DNA of 64,000 nucleotides from Lysinibacillus sp. ZYM-1 (GTDB taxonomy: Bacteria; Bacillota; Bacilli; Bacillales_A; Planococcaceae): the NCBI RefSeq assembly GCF_001308875.1, contig NZ_KQ465113.1, positions 107,346 through 171,345 of the forward strand, in the 5' to 3' direction. Made by a program: the position numbers and the translations under genes. This document shows, one piece after another, positions 8,264 to 17,893 of this stretch. The notes under the pieces are model-generated. The model ran no database searches. It worked only from the letters and a program-made list of their open reading frames with translations, and was not told where the DNA came from. Numbering within the stretch: the stretch's first letter is position 1; every line of letters starts with the position of its first letter.

Positions 8264-9320
8264 ATCAGTAAGTCGAAAAATTCCAATAAAAAACTTATAT
8301 TATATGTTAGCCTATGTTTGGGATATGCCACTTTCCATGCAACAAAAGAAGCTCGAATCTGAATCCTTTAATCGAATAGAAAATTTACTAGCATCGCTCT
8401 TCGAATTTCATTTATCTCTCCTAATTAAGCGTGGCTTAGTAAAGGAATATATTGAAATTCGACAACCTGAGCAGTTATTAAAAGGTAAATTATTAATGGC
8501 AGATTCTATAAAAGAACGAACTATGCAGCATAAAAAATTTATGTGTCAGTATGATGAGTTAACAGATGATATTGTTATAAATCAGCTTGTTAAAACAACA
8601 CTATACGAATTTATGAAAATACCAACACTTTCACCTGAAATTTTAAATCGTTTAATACGCTTACGCCCTTATTTACAGCATATTCAACTACTTAATTGGC
8701 AAAAAAACAGTTTTGACCAAATTAAACTTAAACGACATAACCTGCATTACTCTATTTTAATTCATATTGCCCAGCTCCTATATGAAAGGAAGATTACACA
8801 AGAACACGATGGGAGTATAACTTTTCAAACATTTTTAAATGATATGCAGTTACATGCCTTATTTGAAAAATTTTTATTGAGATTTTATCAAAAGCATTTA
8901 CCTACTTATAAAGTCCATCGTCCTATTATTGATTGGCAATTAAGTGGGAGCGAAAGTAAAAATGCATTACCATATCTACCTAAAATGCATACAGACATAG
9001 TAATTGAAGATAATAAAAATCAAGTAATAATGGATGCCAAATTTTATCAAGAAACTTTAACCAAAACTCAATTCGGTGAAGAGCGTCTACATAGTGTTAA
9101 CTTATATCAGCTCTTCGCTTATGTAATGAATAGTAGATTTACTGGTAAGAAATCAGGTATTTTAATTTATCCAATGGTTGAGAAACATATCAATGTATCC
9201 TATCAAATTATGAACCATACCATTTCTGCCTATACTGTTAATCTAAATGAAGAATGGTCAAAAATTGAGCAACGATTATTAGAAATTATCACACCATATT
9301 TGCAAGATGGGGTGAGCTGA
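8256..9320 (+). CDS. mcrC: McrC-like nuclease subunit of McrBC type IV restriction
   Basis: The 354-residue product starts inside the last codons of mcrB, implying translational coupling. N-terminal PIKNLYYMLAYVWD is the McrC hallmark. The C-terminal PD-(D/E)XK nuclease is visible as MHTDIVIEDNKNQVIMDAKFY, the D...DAK pattern, followed by NLYQLFAYV. McrC is activated by McrB rings and cuts modified invading DNA. The gene is complete. No terminator is obvious in the 175 bases that follow, other than the hairpin at 9443. Confidence 0.9.
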   Translation: MTESVSRKIPIKNLYYMLAYVWDMPLSMQQKKLESESFNRIENLLASLFEFHLSLLIKRGLVKEYIEIRQPEQLLKGKLLMADSIKERTMQHKKFMCQYDELTDDIVINQLVKTTLYEFMKIPTLSPEILNRLIRLRPYLQHIQLLNWQKNSFDQIKLKRHNLHYSILIHIAQLLYERKITQEHDGSITFQTFLNDMQLHALFEKFLLRFYQKHLPTYKVHRPIIDWQLSGSESKNALPYLPKMHTDIVIEDNKNQVIMDAKFYQETLTKTQFGEERLHSVNLYQLFAYVMNSRFTGKKSGILIYPMVEKHINVSYQIMNHTISAYTVNLNEEWSKIEQRLLEIITPYLQDGVS

Positions 9321-9442
9321 TCTCTATTGAAGATTCATACGACTTCACTTCAATACTAAATTTGATTACCAAATACCGATAACCCAAAAGATTGACATTA
9401 TTTTTTAGTCCTACGCAAATCATTAAAATCACCCTATAATAA

Positions 9443-9486
9443 AGGCTGAAGACAGTAGCTATAAAACTACCTCTCTTCAGCCCTTT
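9443..9486. terminator. Terminator between mcrC and the convergent nucleotidase
   Basis: Arms GGCTGAAGA and TCTTCAGCC are followed by CTTTTT on the plus strand. An A-rich stretch on the other side allows weak use by the opposite strand. Confidence 0.6.
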
Positions 9487-9494
9487 TTCATTAT

Positions 9495-11738
9495 TTACTT
9501 TTTAACTTTTACATAACTGCTATAAACATAACCCGTTTTCTCTTTATAAGAAATTTTGTACCAGCCTTGTTCTTCCCCTAAAATCGTTATTTCAGTATTT
9601 TTTGAAATTGTGCCATATACTTTTCCTACGTTCGATGGTTTCGAACGAACATTTAAGTGATGTGCTGTCACAATGCCTTTAGTTGGTTGTGGTTTAGTGA
9701 CAGGAGGCTTTGATTTATCTGGTGCTGGTTTGCCTGGATTTGCTGGTTTTTCTACTGGCTTATCTGTTTCTTTATCTTGCTCAGCTTTAGAGTTATTGAT
9801 TGCCTTTACTAGCTTTTGATAAAATTCACCTGTCGTTTTTACTCCATTAAATTGGCTTTCTTTAACGTTGGCTTTTGCTGCTAGCTCTGCTATTTCTTCT
9901 TTTGTTATGGCATCCTTGACATTAATAGATGCAATATTTGTATATTTTCCATCTTCCGTAGTAGGAATTGCTAAAATGTCTTTGTTGATTAATTCCACAA
10001 CAGCAGCACGAGTTGGTGATTTTGTATCGACACCGATAATTTTCCAGTTATTTTGGATTACTGGCTCATAAACACCGTTCATCTCTTCTTTCAGGTATCG
10101 AATTGCTAGATTACGAATTGTCCCACCTGTTTCCCCATAAGCACTTTCATCTTTAGAGGACCAAGTCATATTGAACTTACGCCCTTCAAGCGCCTGACCT
10201 TTTGATACGAGAAAATCCATTCTATATGCGTTCATACCAAGCTTTAAATGATCTTCCATTTTAATTGGCGTTCCATCCAATTTGCGAAGATTTTTGATTC
10301 TGTTGCCTGGCTGCTCAGTTAAATCAATATCATACTTTACATGACCAAAATAGTCATTTGTACTATATTTCGATGAACGTCTTGTTTTATCAAAACTAAT
10401 CGTTACATCTCCATCTCGTGAGCTATTAAAATAGCCAACAGCCCATTCCATATAATCTTTTAAATCTTTTCCTGTTACTTCATAAACAGATACTTCTCCG
10501 CCAGCAAATTGATAATTATAGGCAATATCCTTTTTCTTAATAGGACCTATATCCAAAGAAGCTTTGTCATTATCAATCTGATGCGCTACTACATCAGCCT
10601 TACTATAATGCAGCATTACCTCATGGAAGAAGTCTGATAAAGGCGTTTCTTGGATGTGTACTGTAGGAATTCCCTTAATTTCATTTTTCGGGACAAGATT
10701 TGTTCCTTTCAGCTGTGCCACTTCGATATTAGCATCTTCACGGGCAAACTCATGGTATGGCTTCAATATTTCTTCTAGTTCTTTATCAGATTCAACAAAT
10801 GTGCCATCTTCGTTCTTTACCGGAATAGCCGAAGCATCTTTTTCTTTTAGCACTAATTGTTCGCCTTGGCGAGTAAATGTTAAATCAATTCGTGAAATAT
10901 GTGTTCCATATTTATTAGGCTCTGTTATAAAAACGCCATTCACATCTTCTTTATTAATCAAAACATGATTATGACCTGCAAAAATAGCTGTTAGCTCTGG
11001 AATGGCATTAGCCATCTCCTTTACGCCAGTCCCTGGAATACCATTTTCATTTTCCAGACCCATATGCATGAGGCCAATCATGACATCTACTTTACCCTCT
11101 AATTCTTTGACGGCTTTTTTAGTCTCTTCAATTGGATTTTTGACAACTAATCCATCTAGATGATCCGTGCCCTTTTCATACTCTGTAATCAGTGGCGTTA
11201 CCATCCCGATAACGCCGATTTTTACCCCTTCACGTTCAATAATTGTATATGCAGGTAAATAACGCTCTCCATTTTCTTTATAAACATTACCAGCTAGTCT
11301 TGTACCATTAAATTGGCTAGAAACTTTATCAAGGATATCTAAACCGAAGTTGAACTCATGGTTTCCATATGTCCAAGCCTCATAGCCCATTTCATTAGCA
11401 GCAACCATCATTGGTGATTGTGGCTGATCATTGAATAGTTCTGCAGAATTATCCTGTATTAAATCTCCATTTTCCAACAAGATTGTATTTGGATTATCGT
11501 TACGAATATCTTTGATAATTGTATATAATTGCGTTAAACTTCCTGTGAGATTTGGGCCATCCACCGCATAATCCCAAGGCATAGAACGGCCATGAATATC
11601 GGATGTAGCGAGGAGTGTAATATGAATATCTTTATCTTCCTCTTGTGCATTTGCAGGGGTTTGCGTAAAGAAAATCCCTGTTGCCAGTATTAAGGCCACC
11701 ATACTTAGTATAGATATAACTTTTTTAAATTTACTCAT
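9495..11738 (-). CDS. Secreted 5'-nucleotidase/2',3'-cyclic phosphodiesterase with C-terminal SH3 domain
   Basis: This 747-residue exported enzyme has a signal peptide ending TPANAQEE. The metallophosphoesterase domain shows LLATSDIHGR, LLENGDLIQ, YGNHEFNFG and FAGHNH in order, which supply the two-metal site. The 5'-nucleotidase C-terminal domain covers about residues 340-570. A Pro/Lys-rich linker of about 45 residues leads to a bacterial SH3 domain (GIVTAHHLNVRSKPS to the end) that probably binds the cell wall. It would scavenge phosphate and nucleosides outside the cell. An AGGGAG ribosome site lies upstream. Confidence 0.88.
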   Translation of the reverse strand: MSKFKKVISILSMVALILATGIFFTQTPANAQEEDKDIHITLLATSDIHGRSMPWDYAVDGPNLTGSLTQLYTIIKDIRNDNPNTILLENGDLIQDNSAELFNDQPQSPMMVAANEMGYEAWTYGNHEFNFGLDILDKVSSQFNGTRLAGNVYKENGERYLPAYTIIEREGVKIGVIGMVTPLITEYEKGTDHLDGLVVKNPIEETKKAVKELEGKVDVMIGLMHMGLENENGIPGTGVKEMANAIPELTAIFAGHNHVLINKEDVNGVFITEPNKYGTHISRIDLTFTRQGEQLVLKEKDASAIPVKNEDGTFVESDKELEEILKPYHEFAREDANIEVAQLKGTNLVPKNEIKGIPTVHIQETPLSDFFHEVMLHYSKADVVAHQIDNDKASLDIGPIKKKDIAYNYQFAGGEVSVYEVTGKDLKDYMEWAVGYFNSSRDGDVTISFDKTRRSSKYSTNDYFGHVKYDIDLTEQPGNRIKNLRKLDGTPIKMEDHLKLGMNAYRMDFLVSKGQALEGRKFNMTWSSKDESAYGETGGTIRNLAIRYLKEEMNGVYEPVIQNNWKIIGVDTKSPTRAAVVELINKDILAIPTTEDGKYTNIASINVKDAITKEEIAELAAKANVKESQFNGVKTTGEFYQKLVKAINNSKAEQDKETDKPVEKPANPGKPAPDKSKPPVTKPQPTKGIVTAHHLNVRSKPSNVGKVYGTISKNTEITILGEEQGWYKISYKEKTGYVYSSYVKVKK

Positions 11739-12018
11739 TTCCTAGTTTTCTCCCTTTAATTCTGAATTTTAAGATTCCTACCCAGTTTAGCATTTATGGT
11801 GATGGTCATCCAGGTAAAATTAATCATAAAAGTAATAATATTGCATAGTTTTAACAAATTTCAGTGTGATTAAGGGGAAAAAAGCTATAGTAAAGGGATA
11901 TTCAACAAGCGTTTAACGCCCGTTCAATACCCCTAATTTAGAAATGTAATCATGTTATGACATAGATAATATCTGATTATTAAGATTTACATGACAATTA
12001 TTTTTAGGATTCACCTAG

Positions 12019-13278
12019 TCATTGTAGATCTGCTTTCATGTGCTTTTCCTTTAAAAACAGCACTCCTATCAAACCGATGACGGAGAATATGACTGGTGAA
12101 ATGAAACCATAATAGTAACCATCACTTAAATTGCCAGTAGCAGCTTGAAAATGATCTAAAATATAGCCGAAAATAATCGGAAGCAATGCAGCACTTAGAA
12201 AGCCTCCTGTATTGGCAAACCCAGAAACAATGCCAGATTCAGTGATAGGGAAAGTTTGACGTACAGCCGCAAAGGTCAAAGCACTTGCGCCATAGCCAAA
12301 GCCAATAAAAAAGAATAGTACAATAAGCCAGAAGATTGACGGATGCCCTTTCCATAAAAGAAATGAAAACCAGCTCAATAAAACAGCCATATGAACAACA
12401 ATATAGGGCCTTTTAATCGATCCTAACCACCCTGCTATCCAACTCATTAAAGGAGCTCCTAAAAGCGCCCCAATAAGTCCTATCATAATCAGCTGGCTTG
12501 CCTCTGAACGTGTCATCTCATACATATTAATTCCATAGGGCACAGCCCACGAACTAATAAAGCCAACATAGCCCCCGACAACCCCAAAATGACAAAAAAA
12601 TAAAGCCCAAGCTTGTCGATTCGAAAATATTCTCCGTAATAAAACGGCCGTTTTTTCACGTTGTATCACCTCAGCTTCAACTACCGGTTTAGCTGGAAAG
12701 ATACGTTTCGTATTTTTAACAAGCACAAAATAAAGAAGCACACCACATAAACATAATAAGAGTCCTGTTGAAAAAAAAGAAATTCTCCAACCAAATAAAA
12801 GGATCAAAGTGGCAAAAGGAACTGTCGCCAATAAGAAGCCCAGACTCCCTGTCATACCAACAAAGCCAATTAAACGAACAAACTCCTTTTTCTGAAACCA
12901 TTGCGCCAAAATGAGCACCATATTCACCCATATGGTCGCATCTCCTACTCCCGTAAGTATTCTAGAAAAAAATAGGACGAATTCATGTGTACCTAGACTA
13001 TAAAGAATTGTCCCTAGCCCCGTAAGTGTGGCACCAATGATAAGAAAAAAGTTCGGCCCAAACCGATCAGCTAAAATCCCCATCGGAATTTGCAAACTTG
13101 TGTACACAAAAAATTGGATACTCGTTAATAGCCCGATCGTCGATGCCGTCACACCAAAATCCGTCATCAATTGGTCTGTAATTAACCCTGGAGCGGTTCG
13201 TTGACTTGCCATTAACAAATAAGTAAACAATACAGCAACAAATACAATCCATCTGTACCTGTGACGTTGTTTGTCCAA
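12019..13278 (-). CDS. Major facilitator superfamily transporter
   Basis: The 419-residue protein has 12 hydrophobic segments and a long central loop near residue 200 containing KTKRIFPAKPVVEAEV. The motif GILADRFGP between helices 2 and 3 is the MFS motif A. TTG is the likely start, with GGAGT upstream. The substrate is unknown; the TAPGLITDQLMTDFGV opening is typical of anion/hexuronate-type carriers, but that is weak evidence. It is transcribed toward the nucleotidase gene. Confidence 0.82.
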   Translation of the reverse strand: MDKQRHRYRWIVFVAVLFTYLLMASQRTAPGLITDQLMTDFGVTASTIGLLTSIQFFVYTSLQIPMGILADRFGPNFFLIIGATLTGLGTILYSLGTHEFVLFFSRILTGVGDATIWVNMVLILAQWFQKKEFVRLIGFVGMTGSLGFLLATVPFATLILLFGWRISFFSTGLLLCLCGVLLYFVLVKNTKRIFPAKPVVEAEVIQREKTAVLLRRIFSNRQAWALFFCHFGVVGGYVGFISSWAVPYGINMYEMTRSEASQLIMIGLIGALLGAPLMSWIAGWLGSIKRPYIVVHMAVLLSWFSFLLWKGHPSIFWLIVLFFFIGFGYGASALTFAAVRQTFPITESGIVSGFANTGGFLSAALLPIIFGYILDHFQAATGNLSDGYYYGFISPVIFSVIGLIGVLFLKEKHMKADLQ

Positions 13279-13398
13279 TAATCACTACTCCTATTAGCTT
13301 TTATTTTATGTATATGAATCTTGGGTTGGGGTGAAGACCTGTTTTTGAAGAAGTGTACTAGGTAAATGACAAATCTTGTATAGTCACCATTAAAAGAA

Positions 13399-13440
13399 AA
13401 CGCACCAAGTCTATCTTATGGAATGACTGGGTGCGTTCAT
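13399..13440 (-). terminator. Intrinsic terminator after the amidase
   Basis: On the minus strand, arms AACGCACCCAGTC and GACTTGGTGCGTT are followed by TTCTTTT. Confidence 0.75.
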
Positions 13441-13446
13441 ACTAAA

Positions 13447-14910
13447 TTATACTACTGGCTGAGGCTGTGCTTCGCTCACATGTACTGGTGGCTTACGATC
13501 TTTCCAAGGGATCGCTTCTTCTAACTGTCTACCAAGTTGTAATAATGTCAATTCATCTGCAAATTTACCTGTCATTTGTAGACCAATGGGTAAGCCTGAT
13601 TTACTTTCTGCTAACGGCAAGGATAATGAAGGCTGACCAGTAGCATTGAATAAATTTGTAAACGGCGCATATGTGAAAATTTGCTCCGTCCATTCAACAG
13701 CTGAAATATTAGGATTATTCGCATTTAATTCGCCAATTTTAGCAGGAAGTGTGCCGATTGTTGGGCTCAATAAAATGTCGTAATCTTCAAAGAAGCCTGC
13801 TACTTGACGCGAAACAAGTGCATTTATATTTATTGCTTCCAATAATTCAGATGCTTTTAAATTACCGCCATATTCATAGCATTTCCAAATGGCCGCTTCA
13901 ATATTGTCTGGGGAAACTGCTTTTCCAGTCCCTTCTGCGGCACCCTTAATCATTTTATAAATATTGGCTGTCCATATATCGACCGTCGCCTTTGTAAATG
14001 TCGCTTGTTCATATTTCGGACGCGCTTCCACTACTTCGTGCCCTAGGTCCTTTAAAACATGAACTGTTTTATGAACAGCCTCAATGCATTCCGGGTCTAC
14101 AAATGCGCCAGAATTTGCTTCCGTTGTCCATGCGATTTTTAAAGGACGTACTTTTTCATTAATTAGTTGTCCATACGGTGCATGTGTTACTTCTAATTTT
14201 GAATAACTCCCTAAATCAGGTCCTGCTACTTGATCCAGTAAAACGGCTGTATCGCGAATTGTCCGGGTAACCGCAAATTCAATCGCAATACCATTTAAAG
14301 GCTCGCTATTAAATGGACCAGTAGGAACTCTTCCCCTTGTTGGCTTTAATCCAACTAACCCACTGCAAGATGCGGGAATACGAATAGAGCCACCCCCATC
14401 ATTTGCATGAGCAATTGGTACAATACCACTTGCCACAGCTGCTGCTGATCCACCACTCGAACCACCTGGACTATGATTTAAGTTCCACGGATTACGTGTG
14501 GCACCATAAATAACTGCTTCAGTCGCTGCATTATAACCAAACTCAGGTGTGGTCGTAGTCCCTGCCAAAATTAAACCAGCTTTTCTAAAACGCGTCATTA
14601 ATTCACTATCAACTGGTATAACCGTATTTTCGCCTATACGGCTCCCCATACTATGCGGGACACCTTCTGCATGTAATACAAGCTCTTTAATTAAAAATGG
14701 AACACCTGCAAACGGGGCATTTTTATCAACTTTCTCAATCGCTTTGTCAGCTTGCTCTTCTAATACACTGACTACCGCATTAAGAGATGGGTTTACTTTT
14801 TCTATTCCTTCTAACGCTAGCTTCTTGAGCTCTTGTGGTGTTACCTCTTTTGATTTTACTAGTTCTGCTAACCCAATTGCGTCATATGAAGCATACTCTT
14901 GTAAATTCAT
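13447..14910 (-). CDS. Amidase-signature hydrolase
   Basis: The 487-residue protein shows the whole amidase signature: catalytic Lys region FAGVPFLIKEL near residue 70, then SPGGSSGGSAAAVASG near residue 150 with the Ser-cisSer pair, and NDGGGSIRIPASCSGLVGLK. It resembles 6-aminohexanoate-cyclic-dimer-hydrolase-like amidases and the GatA fold, but stands alone without gatC or gatB. The substrate cannot be named. It is divergent from a LuxR-type regulator 130 bases away, which may control it. A strong terminator follows. Confidence 0.87.
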   Translation of the reverse strand: MNLQEYASYDAIGLAELVKSKEVTPQELKKLALEGIEKVNPSLNAVVSVLEEQADKAIEKVDKNAPFAGVPFLIKELVLHAEGVPHSMGSRIGENTVIPVDSELMTRFRKAGLILAGTTTTPEFGYNAATEAVIYGATRNPWNLNHSPGGSSGGSAAAVASGIVPIAHANDGGGSIRIPASCSGLVGLKPTRGRVPTGPFNSEPLNGIAIEFAVTRTIRDTAVLLDQVAGPDLGSYSKLEVTHAPYGQLINEKVRPLKIAWTTEANSGAFVDPECIEAVHKTVHVLKDLGHEVVEARPKYEQATFTKATVDIWTANIYKMIKGAAEGTGKAVSPDNIEAAIWKCYEYGGNLKASELLEAININALVSRQVAGFFEDYDILLSPTIGTLPAKIGELNANNPNISAVEWTEQIFTYAPFTNLFNATGQPSLSLPLAESKSGLPIGLQMTGKFADELTLLQLGRQLEEAIPWKDRKPPVHVSEAQPQPVV

Positions 14911-15039
14911 ATCATCACCTCATGTAGAATTATCTTACAACTATAATGTACTGAATATTCTCATATTTTTATATTACCCAAAAGGATAATTGTTCTCAGA
15001 GTAGAATATAAGTGCTTAATAGAGAAATGAGGTGTTTTC

Positions 15040-15771
15040 ATGTTTTATGGAAGTGATGTAGAAAAAATTCTTAAAGCTAGTTATCATATTTCCAATATGA
15101 ATGTGAAACAGAGTAATGAGCGTTTTAAACATGAACTACTGCATACGTTAAATCAACATCTCGGTTATCATCATATGTTATTTTGGGAAATGGCCAATAA
15201 CGAATTAAATGCACCTGTACTTTTTAATATCGAGGTTCATACGATTAATGAATATTTACACCTTTATAAAAATTTTGATCCACTACATCCTCAAAATATA
15301 GATACACAACATGCCATTCAGTTGCTAAATAACAATAAAGCCATGTGCCTACAAAAACAAACGCATTATAAAGAAGTATTTTTGAGAGAAAATTGTTATG
15401 AAGATGAAATGGCGATGTATTTGAAAATAGACGATAAACATGTAGCTGTAATCGGCTTTTTAAGAAAAATTGGCGAAAAGTTATTTAATGAAAAGGATAT
15501 TTTAATGTTAGTGTATTTAAAAAGAAATATAGAAAATATATACGCCTTACATTTATATTCACAGCCTTCTATACGGTTTGAAATGACAGCACGAGAAAAA
15601 GAAGTTTTGAATTTTGTTTCCAAAGGCATGAAAAATGTGGAGATTGCTCAGCAATTAATCGTCAGTGAAAATACAATCAAAAAACATCTTCAAAACCTCT
15701 ATCGAAAATTTCAAGTAACGAATCGTACCCAGTTGCTAGCTAAATGTTTGAAATATATTGACCATGTTTAA
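15040..15771 (+). CDS. LuxR-family transcriptional regulator
   Basis: The 243-residue protein ends in a LuxR helix-turn-helix (about residues 184-240): MTAREKEVLNFVSKGMKNVE, IAQQLIVSENTIKKHLQNLY. The N-terminal 180 residues have no recognised autoinducer motif and may form a GAF-like sensor. AATGAGGTG precedes the ATG. Divergence from the amidase gene suggests it regulates that gene. A perfect terminator follows. Confidence 0.83.
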   Translation: MFYGSDVEKILKASYHISNMNVKQSNERFKHELLHTLNQHLGYHHMLFWEMANNELNAPVLFNIEVHTINEYLHLYKNFDPLHPQNIDTQHAIQLLNNNKAMCLQKQTHYKEVFLRENCYEDEMAMYLKIDDKHVAVIGFLRKIGEKLFNEKDILMLVYLKRNIENIYALHLYSQPSIRFEMTAREKEVLNFVSKGMKNVEIAQQLIVSENTIKKHLQNLYRKFQVTNRTQLLAKCLKYIDHV

Positions 15772-16086
15772 TAATTGGAATCTGAAGTTTTTTAACTAAT
15801 ACACTATCTAAAAATACGAAAGGACCGAAACCCTATACTCCTATTGGTTTCGGTCTTTTTTTGCCTATGTACTTTTTAACTTAGAATTATTTGTTAATGG
15901 ATGGTTAAAAAACAAGTAAACTGGATGGTCATAAAAATGATAAACCCTTTATTATTAGACATGTGGGTAACTTAATTTCCTCACAGAGCTATTTAGAATA
16001 GAAACATAGCTTTCAAGTTTTAAAAAGTGACAATGTCATATCACCTATTTTCAGAAACATATCTTGAAGCCGGAGATGATATATTT
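15772..16086. terminator. luxR terminator and deoC upstream region
   Basis: A strong hairpin at 15819-15862, arms GACCGAAACC and GGTTTCGGTC then TTTTTTT, ends the LuxR gene. The remaining about 220 bases hold no gene I can support. Confidence 0.75.
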
Positions 16087-16734
16087 ATGGACTATGCAAA
16101 ACTAGTAGACCACACATTACTTTCACCTAATACGACCGAAAAGGAAATCATTCAATTATGCCAAGAAGCAATCCAATATGGCTTCGCATCTGTATGCGTG
16201 AATCCTGCATGGGTAAGCTTATCTGCAGAACTATTACGTAAATCGGATGTGAATGTATGCACAGTAATAGGCTTTCCTTTAGGTGCAAACACGACCGAAA
16301 CGAAAGTCTTTGAGACTATAAATGCAATTGGTAACGGGGCTACAGAAATAGATGTCGTAATGAATATTGCAGAATTAAAAAATAACAAAAACAATATGCT
16401 AGTCGAAAAAGAAATTTCAATGATTGTAAACGCTGCAAAAGAAAAAGCGCTTGTAAAAGTGATTATAGAAGCATGTCTATTAACAAATGAAGAAAAAGTA
16501 CGTGCATGCGAAATATCTGTAAAAGCGGGCGCCGATTATCTTAAAACCTCCACAGGTTTTTCTCTGCACGGAGCAACTGTTGAAGATGTTGCGATAATGA
16601 GACAAGCAGTTGGACCAAATGTTGGAGTAAAAGCTTCAGGCGGTGTCAGTAACATTGATGATATCAAATTAATGATAGATGCAGGTGCATCGAGAATAGG
16701 CACTAGTTCTGCTGTAAAAATATTTGATTTATAG
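16087..16734 (+). CDS. deoC: Deoxyribose-phosphate aldolase
   Basis: DeoC splits 2-deoxyribose 5-phosphate into glyceraldehyde 3-phosphate and acetaldehyde. The ATG at 16087 gives 215 residues beginning [12 protein letters not shown], which matches the family start; an upstream ATG at 16033 adds 20 unrelated residues without a ribosome site. Visible are [26 protein letters not shown], the Schiff-base Lys in DYLKTSTGF and the second Lys in GVKASGGV. It stands alone here, not in a nucleoside operon. Confidence 0.92.
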   Translation: MDYAKLVDHTLLSPNTTEKEIIQLCQEAIQYGFASVCVNPAWVSLSAELLRKSDVNVCTVIGFPLGANTTETKVFETINAIGNGATEIDVVMNIAELKNNKNNMLVEKEISMIVNAAKEKALVKVIIEACLLTNEEKVRACEISVKAGADYLKTSTGFSLHGATVEDVAIMRQAVGPNVGVKASGGVSNIDDIKLMIDAGASRIGTSSAVKIFDL

Positions 16735-16763
16735 TATGCAATAATTTAAGTATCAATAAAAAG

Positions 16764-16792
16764 TGAAAAAACCGTCTTAAAAGGCGGTTTTA
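16764..16792 (+). terminator. deoC terminator
   Basis: Arms AAACCGTCTT and AAGGCGGTTT overlap the start of the 27-base repeat that follows. Confidence 0.75.
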
Positions 16793-16842
16793 GTTCACTT
16801 TGACATATGCATAAATTTAGTTCACTTTGACATATGCATAAA
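16789..16842. repeat. 27-base perfect tandem duplication
   Basis: Two identical 27-base copies, 16789-16815 and 16816-16842, lie head to tail (each contains TTCACTTTGACATATGCAT). They follow the deoC terminator and are noncoding. A recent slip or duplication is the simplest explanation. Confidence 0.9.
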
Positions 16843-16951
16843 AATTAACTTCACTGAGGCTTTACGTTCAGTTGTTGACTCGTTCTCACCTTCCAAATTT
16901 AGGCGGACATCTTCCTGACCGTTATTGAATGAAGGTCCTTTCTCAGTACAT

Positions 16952-17893
16952 TCAGTTTACCTCTTTCATAAATTCTCTGAAGTTTTCAACGATTTCTTTT
17001 GCTTTCGTACGATATAAATAATGATCCCCATCAAATGTCATCACTTGCCCATATACAGAATCTTTTATCTGTTTTTCATGCTCTGGCACCCATCTATCAG
17101 TGACTGGATGATTCGCTTGTATAAAGAAAATAACAGGAAGATTTTTTGGGAATGATAGTTTTTCAGCCGCTTTAAAATTTTCATACATAACTTCAGCTTC
17201 ATTTAACTGAGTGGAGTTATACATGTTTTTGTGCTTAAGCATTCTCAATTGTTCCTTTGTTTTTTCATCATATGATAGTTCGGCGTACGGGTCATCACCT
17301 AGCTTCACTTGCAATCTAGCTAAACCCGATTGTTTAAGAAATTTAATAGTTCTGATGATGGAAGAACCAATCTTTTTCTCACTGATCGACGGGACACTGC
17401 TATCGAGCCCAACAAATGCACTCACTTCATTTGAATATGTATTCACATAATCCAGTCCATAAAGACCCGAAATTGAGTGACCCATTAGAATATACCGCTC
17501 AATATGAAGCTGCTGTAAAGCTTCATGCACTTCACTAACAATATTCTCTGTACTCCGTTCCTTCTCAGTAAAATCACTTAACCCATAACCAAATGGCTCA
17601 ACGACAACAACCTTGTAAAATGGAGACAATTCATCTACTAATGGTTGAAAATCAAGTCCTGGTGCCGGTGTTCCATAGCCAGGTAGAAGCACGACAGTTT
17701 CCTCGCCTTCCCCTTGAATAAAGACATTCATATTTTTCCCATCTACTGTTACAGACTGACCATACGTTTCTATTTTCCCTTGCTCCATTTTGCTATAGAC
17801 AATATTGACTAGGAAAACAATCGCTAAAAAAAGTAATATGGCGATAACTAAACCTGCTATGATTTTACTTATAATGATTATCGTTTTTTTCAT
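16952..17893 (-). CDS. Membrane-anchored alpha/beta hydrolase
   Basis: The 313-residue protein begins with KK and a 25-residue hydrophobic helix, probably an N-terminal anchor or uncleaved signal, so the domain faces outward. The alpha/beta hydrolase core shows LLPGYGTPAPG, nucleophile elbow GHSISG near residue 140, a candidate acid Asp after VIFFIQANHPVTD, and the His in FDGDHYLYRT. The substrate is unknown. Confidence 0.82.
   Translation of the reverse strand: MKKTIIIISKIIAGLVIAILLFLAIVFLVNIVYSKMEQGKIETYGQSVTVDGKNMNVFIQGEGEETVVLLPGYGTPAPGLDFQPLVDELSPFYKVVVVEPFGYGLSDFTEKERSTENIVSEVHEALQQLHIERYILMGHSISGLYGLDYVNTYSNEVSAFVGLDSSVPSISEKKIGSSIIRTIKFLKQSGLARLQVKLGDDPYAELSYDEKTKEQLRMLKHKNMYNSTQLNEAEVMYENFKAAEKLSFPKNLPVIFFIQANHPVTDRWVPEHEKQIKDSVYGQVMTFDGDHYLYRTKAKEIVENFREFMKEVN

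Noticed and set aside
13447..14910. Amidase considered as GatA of the tRNA amidotransferase
   Set aside because: No gatB or gatC is nearby, and the divergent LuxR-type regulator suggests a catabolic amidase.
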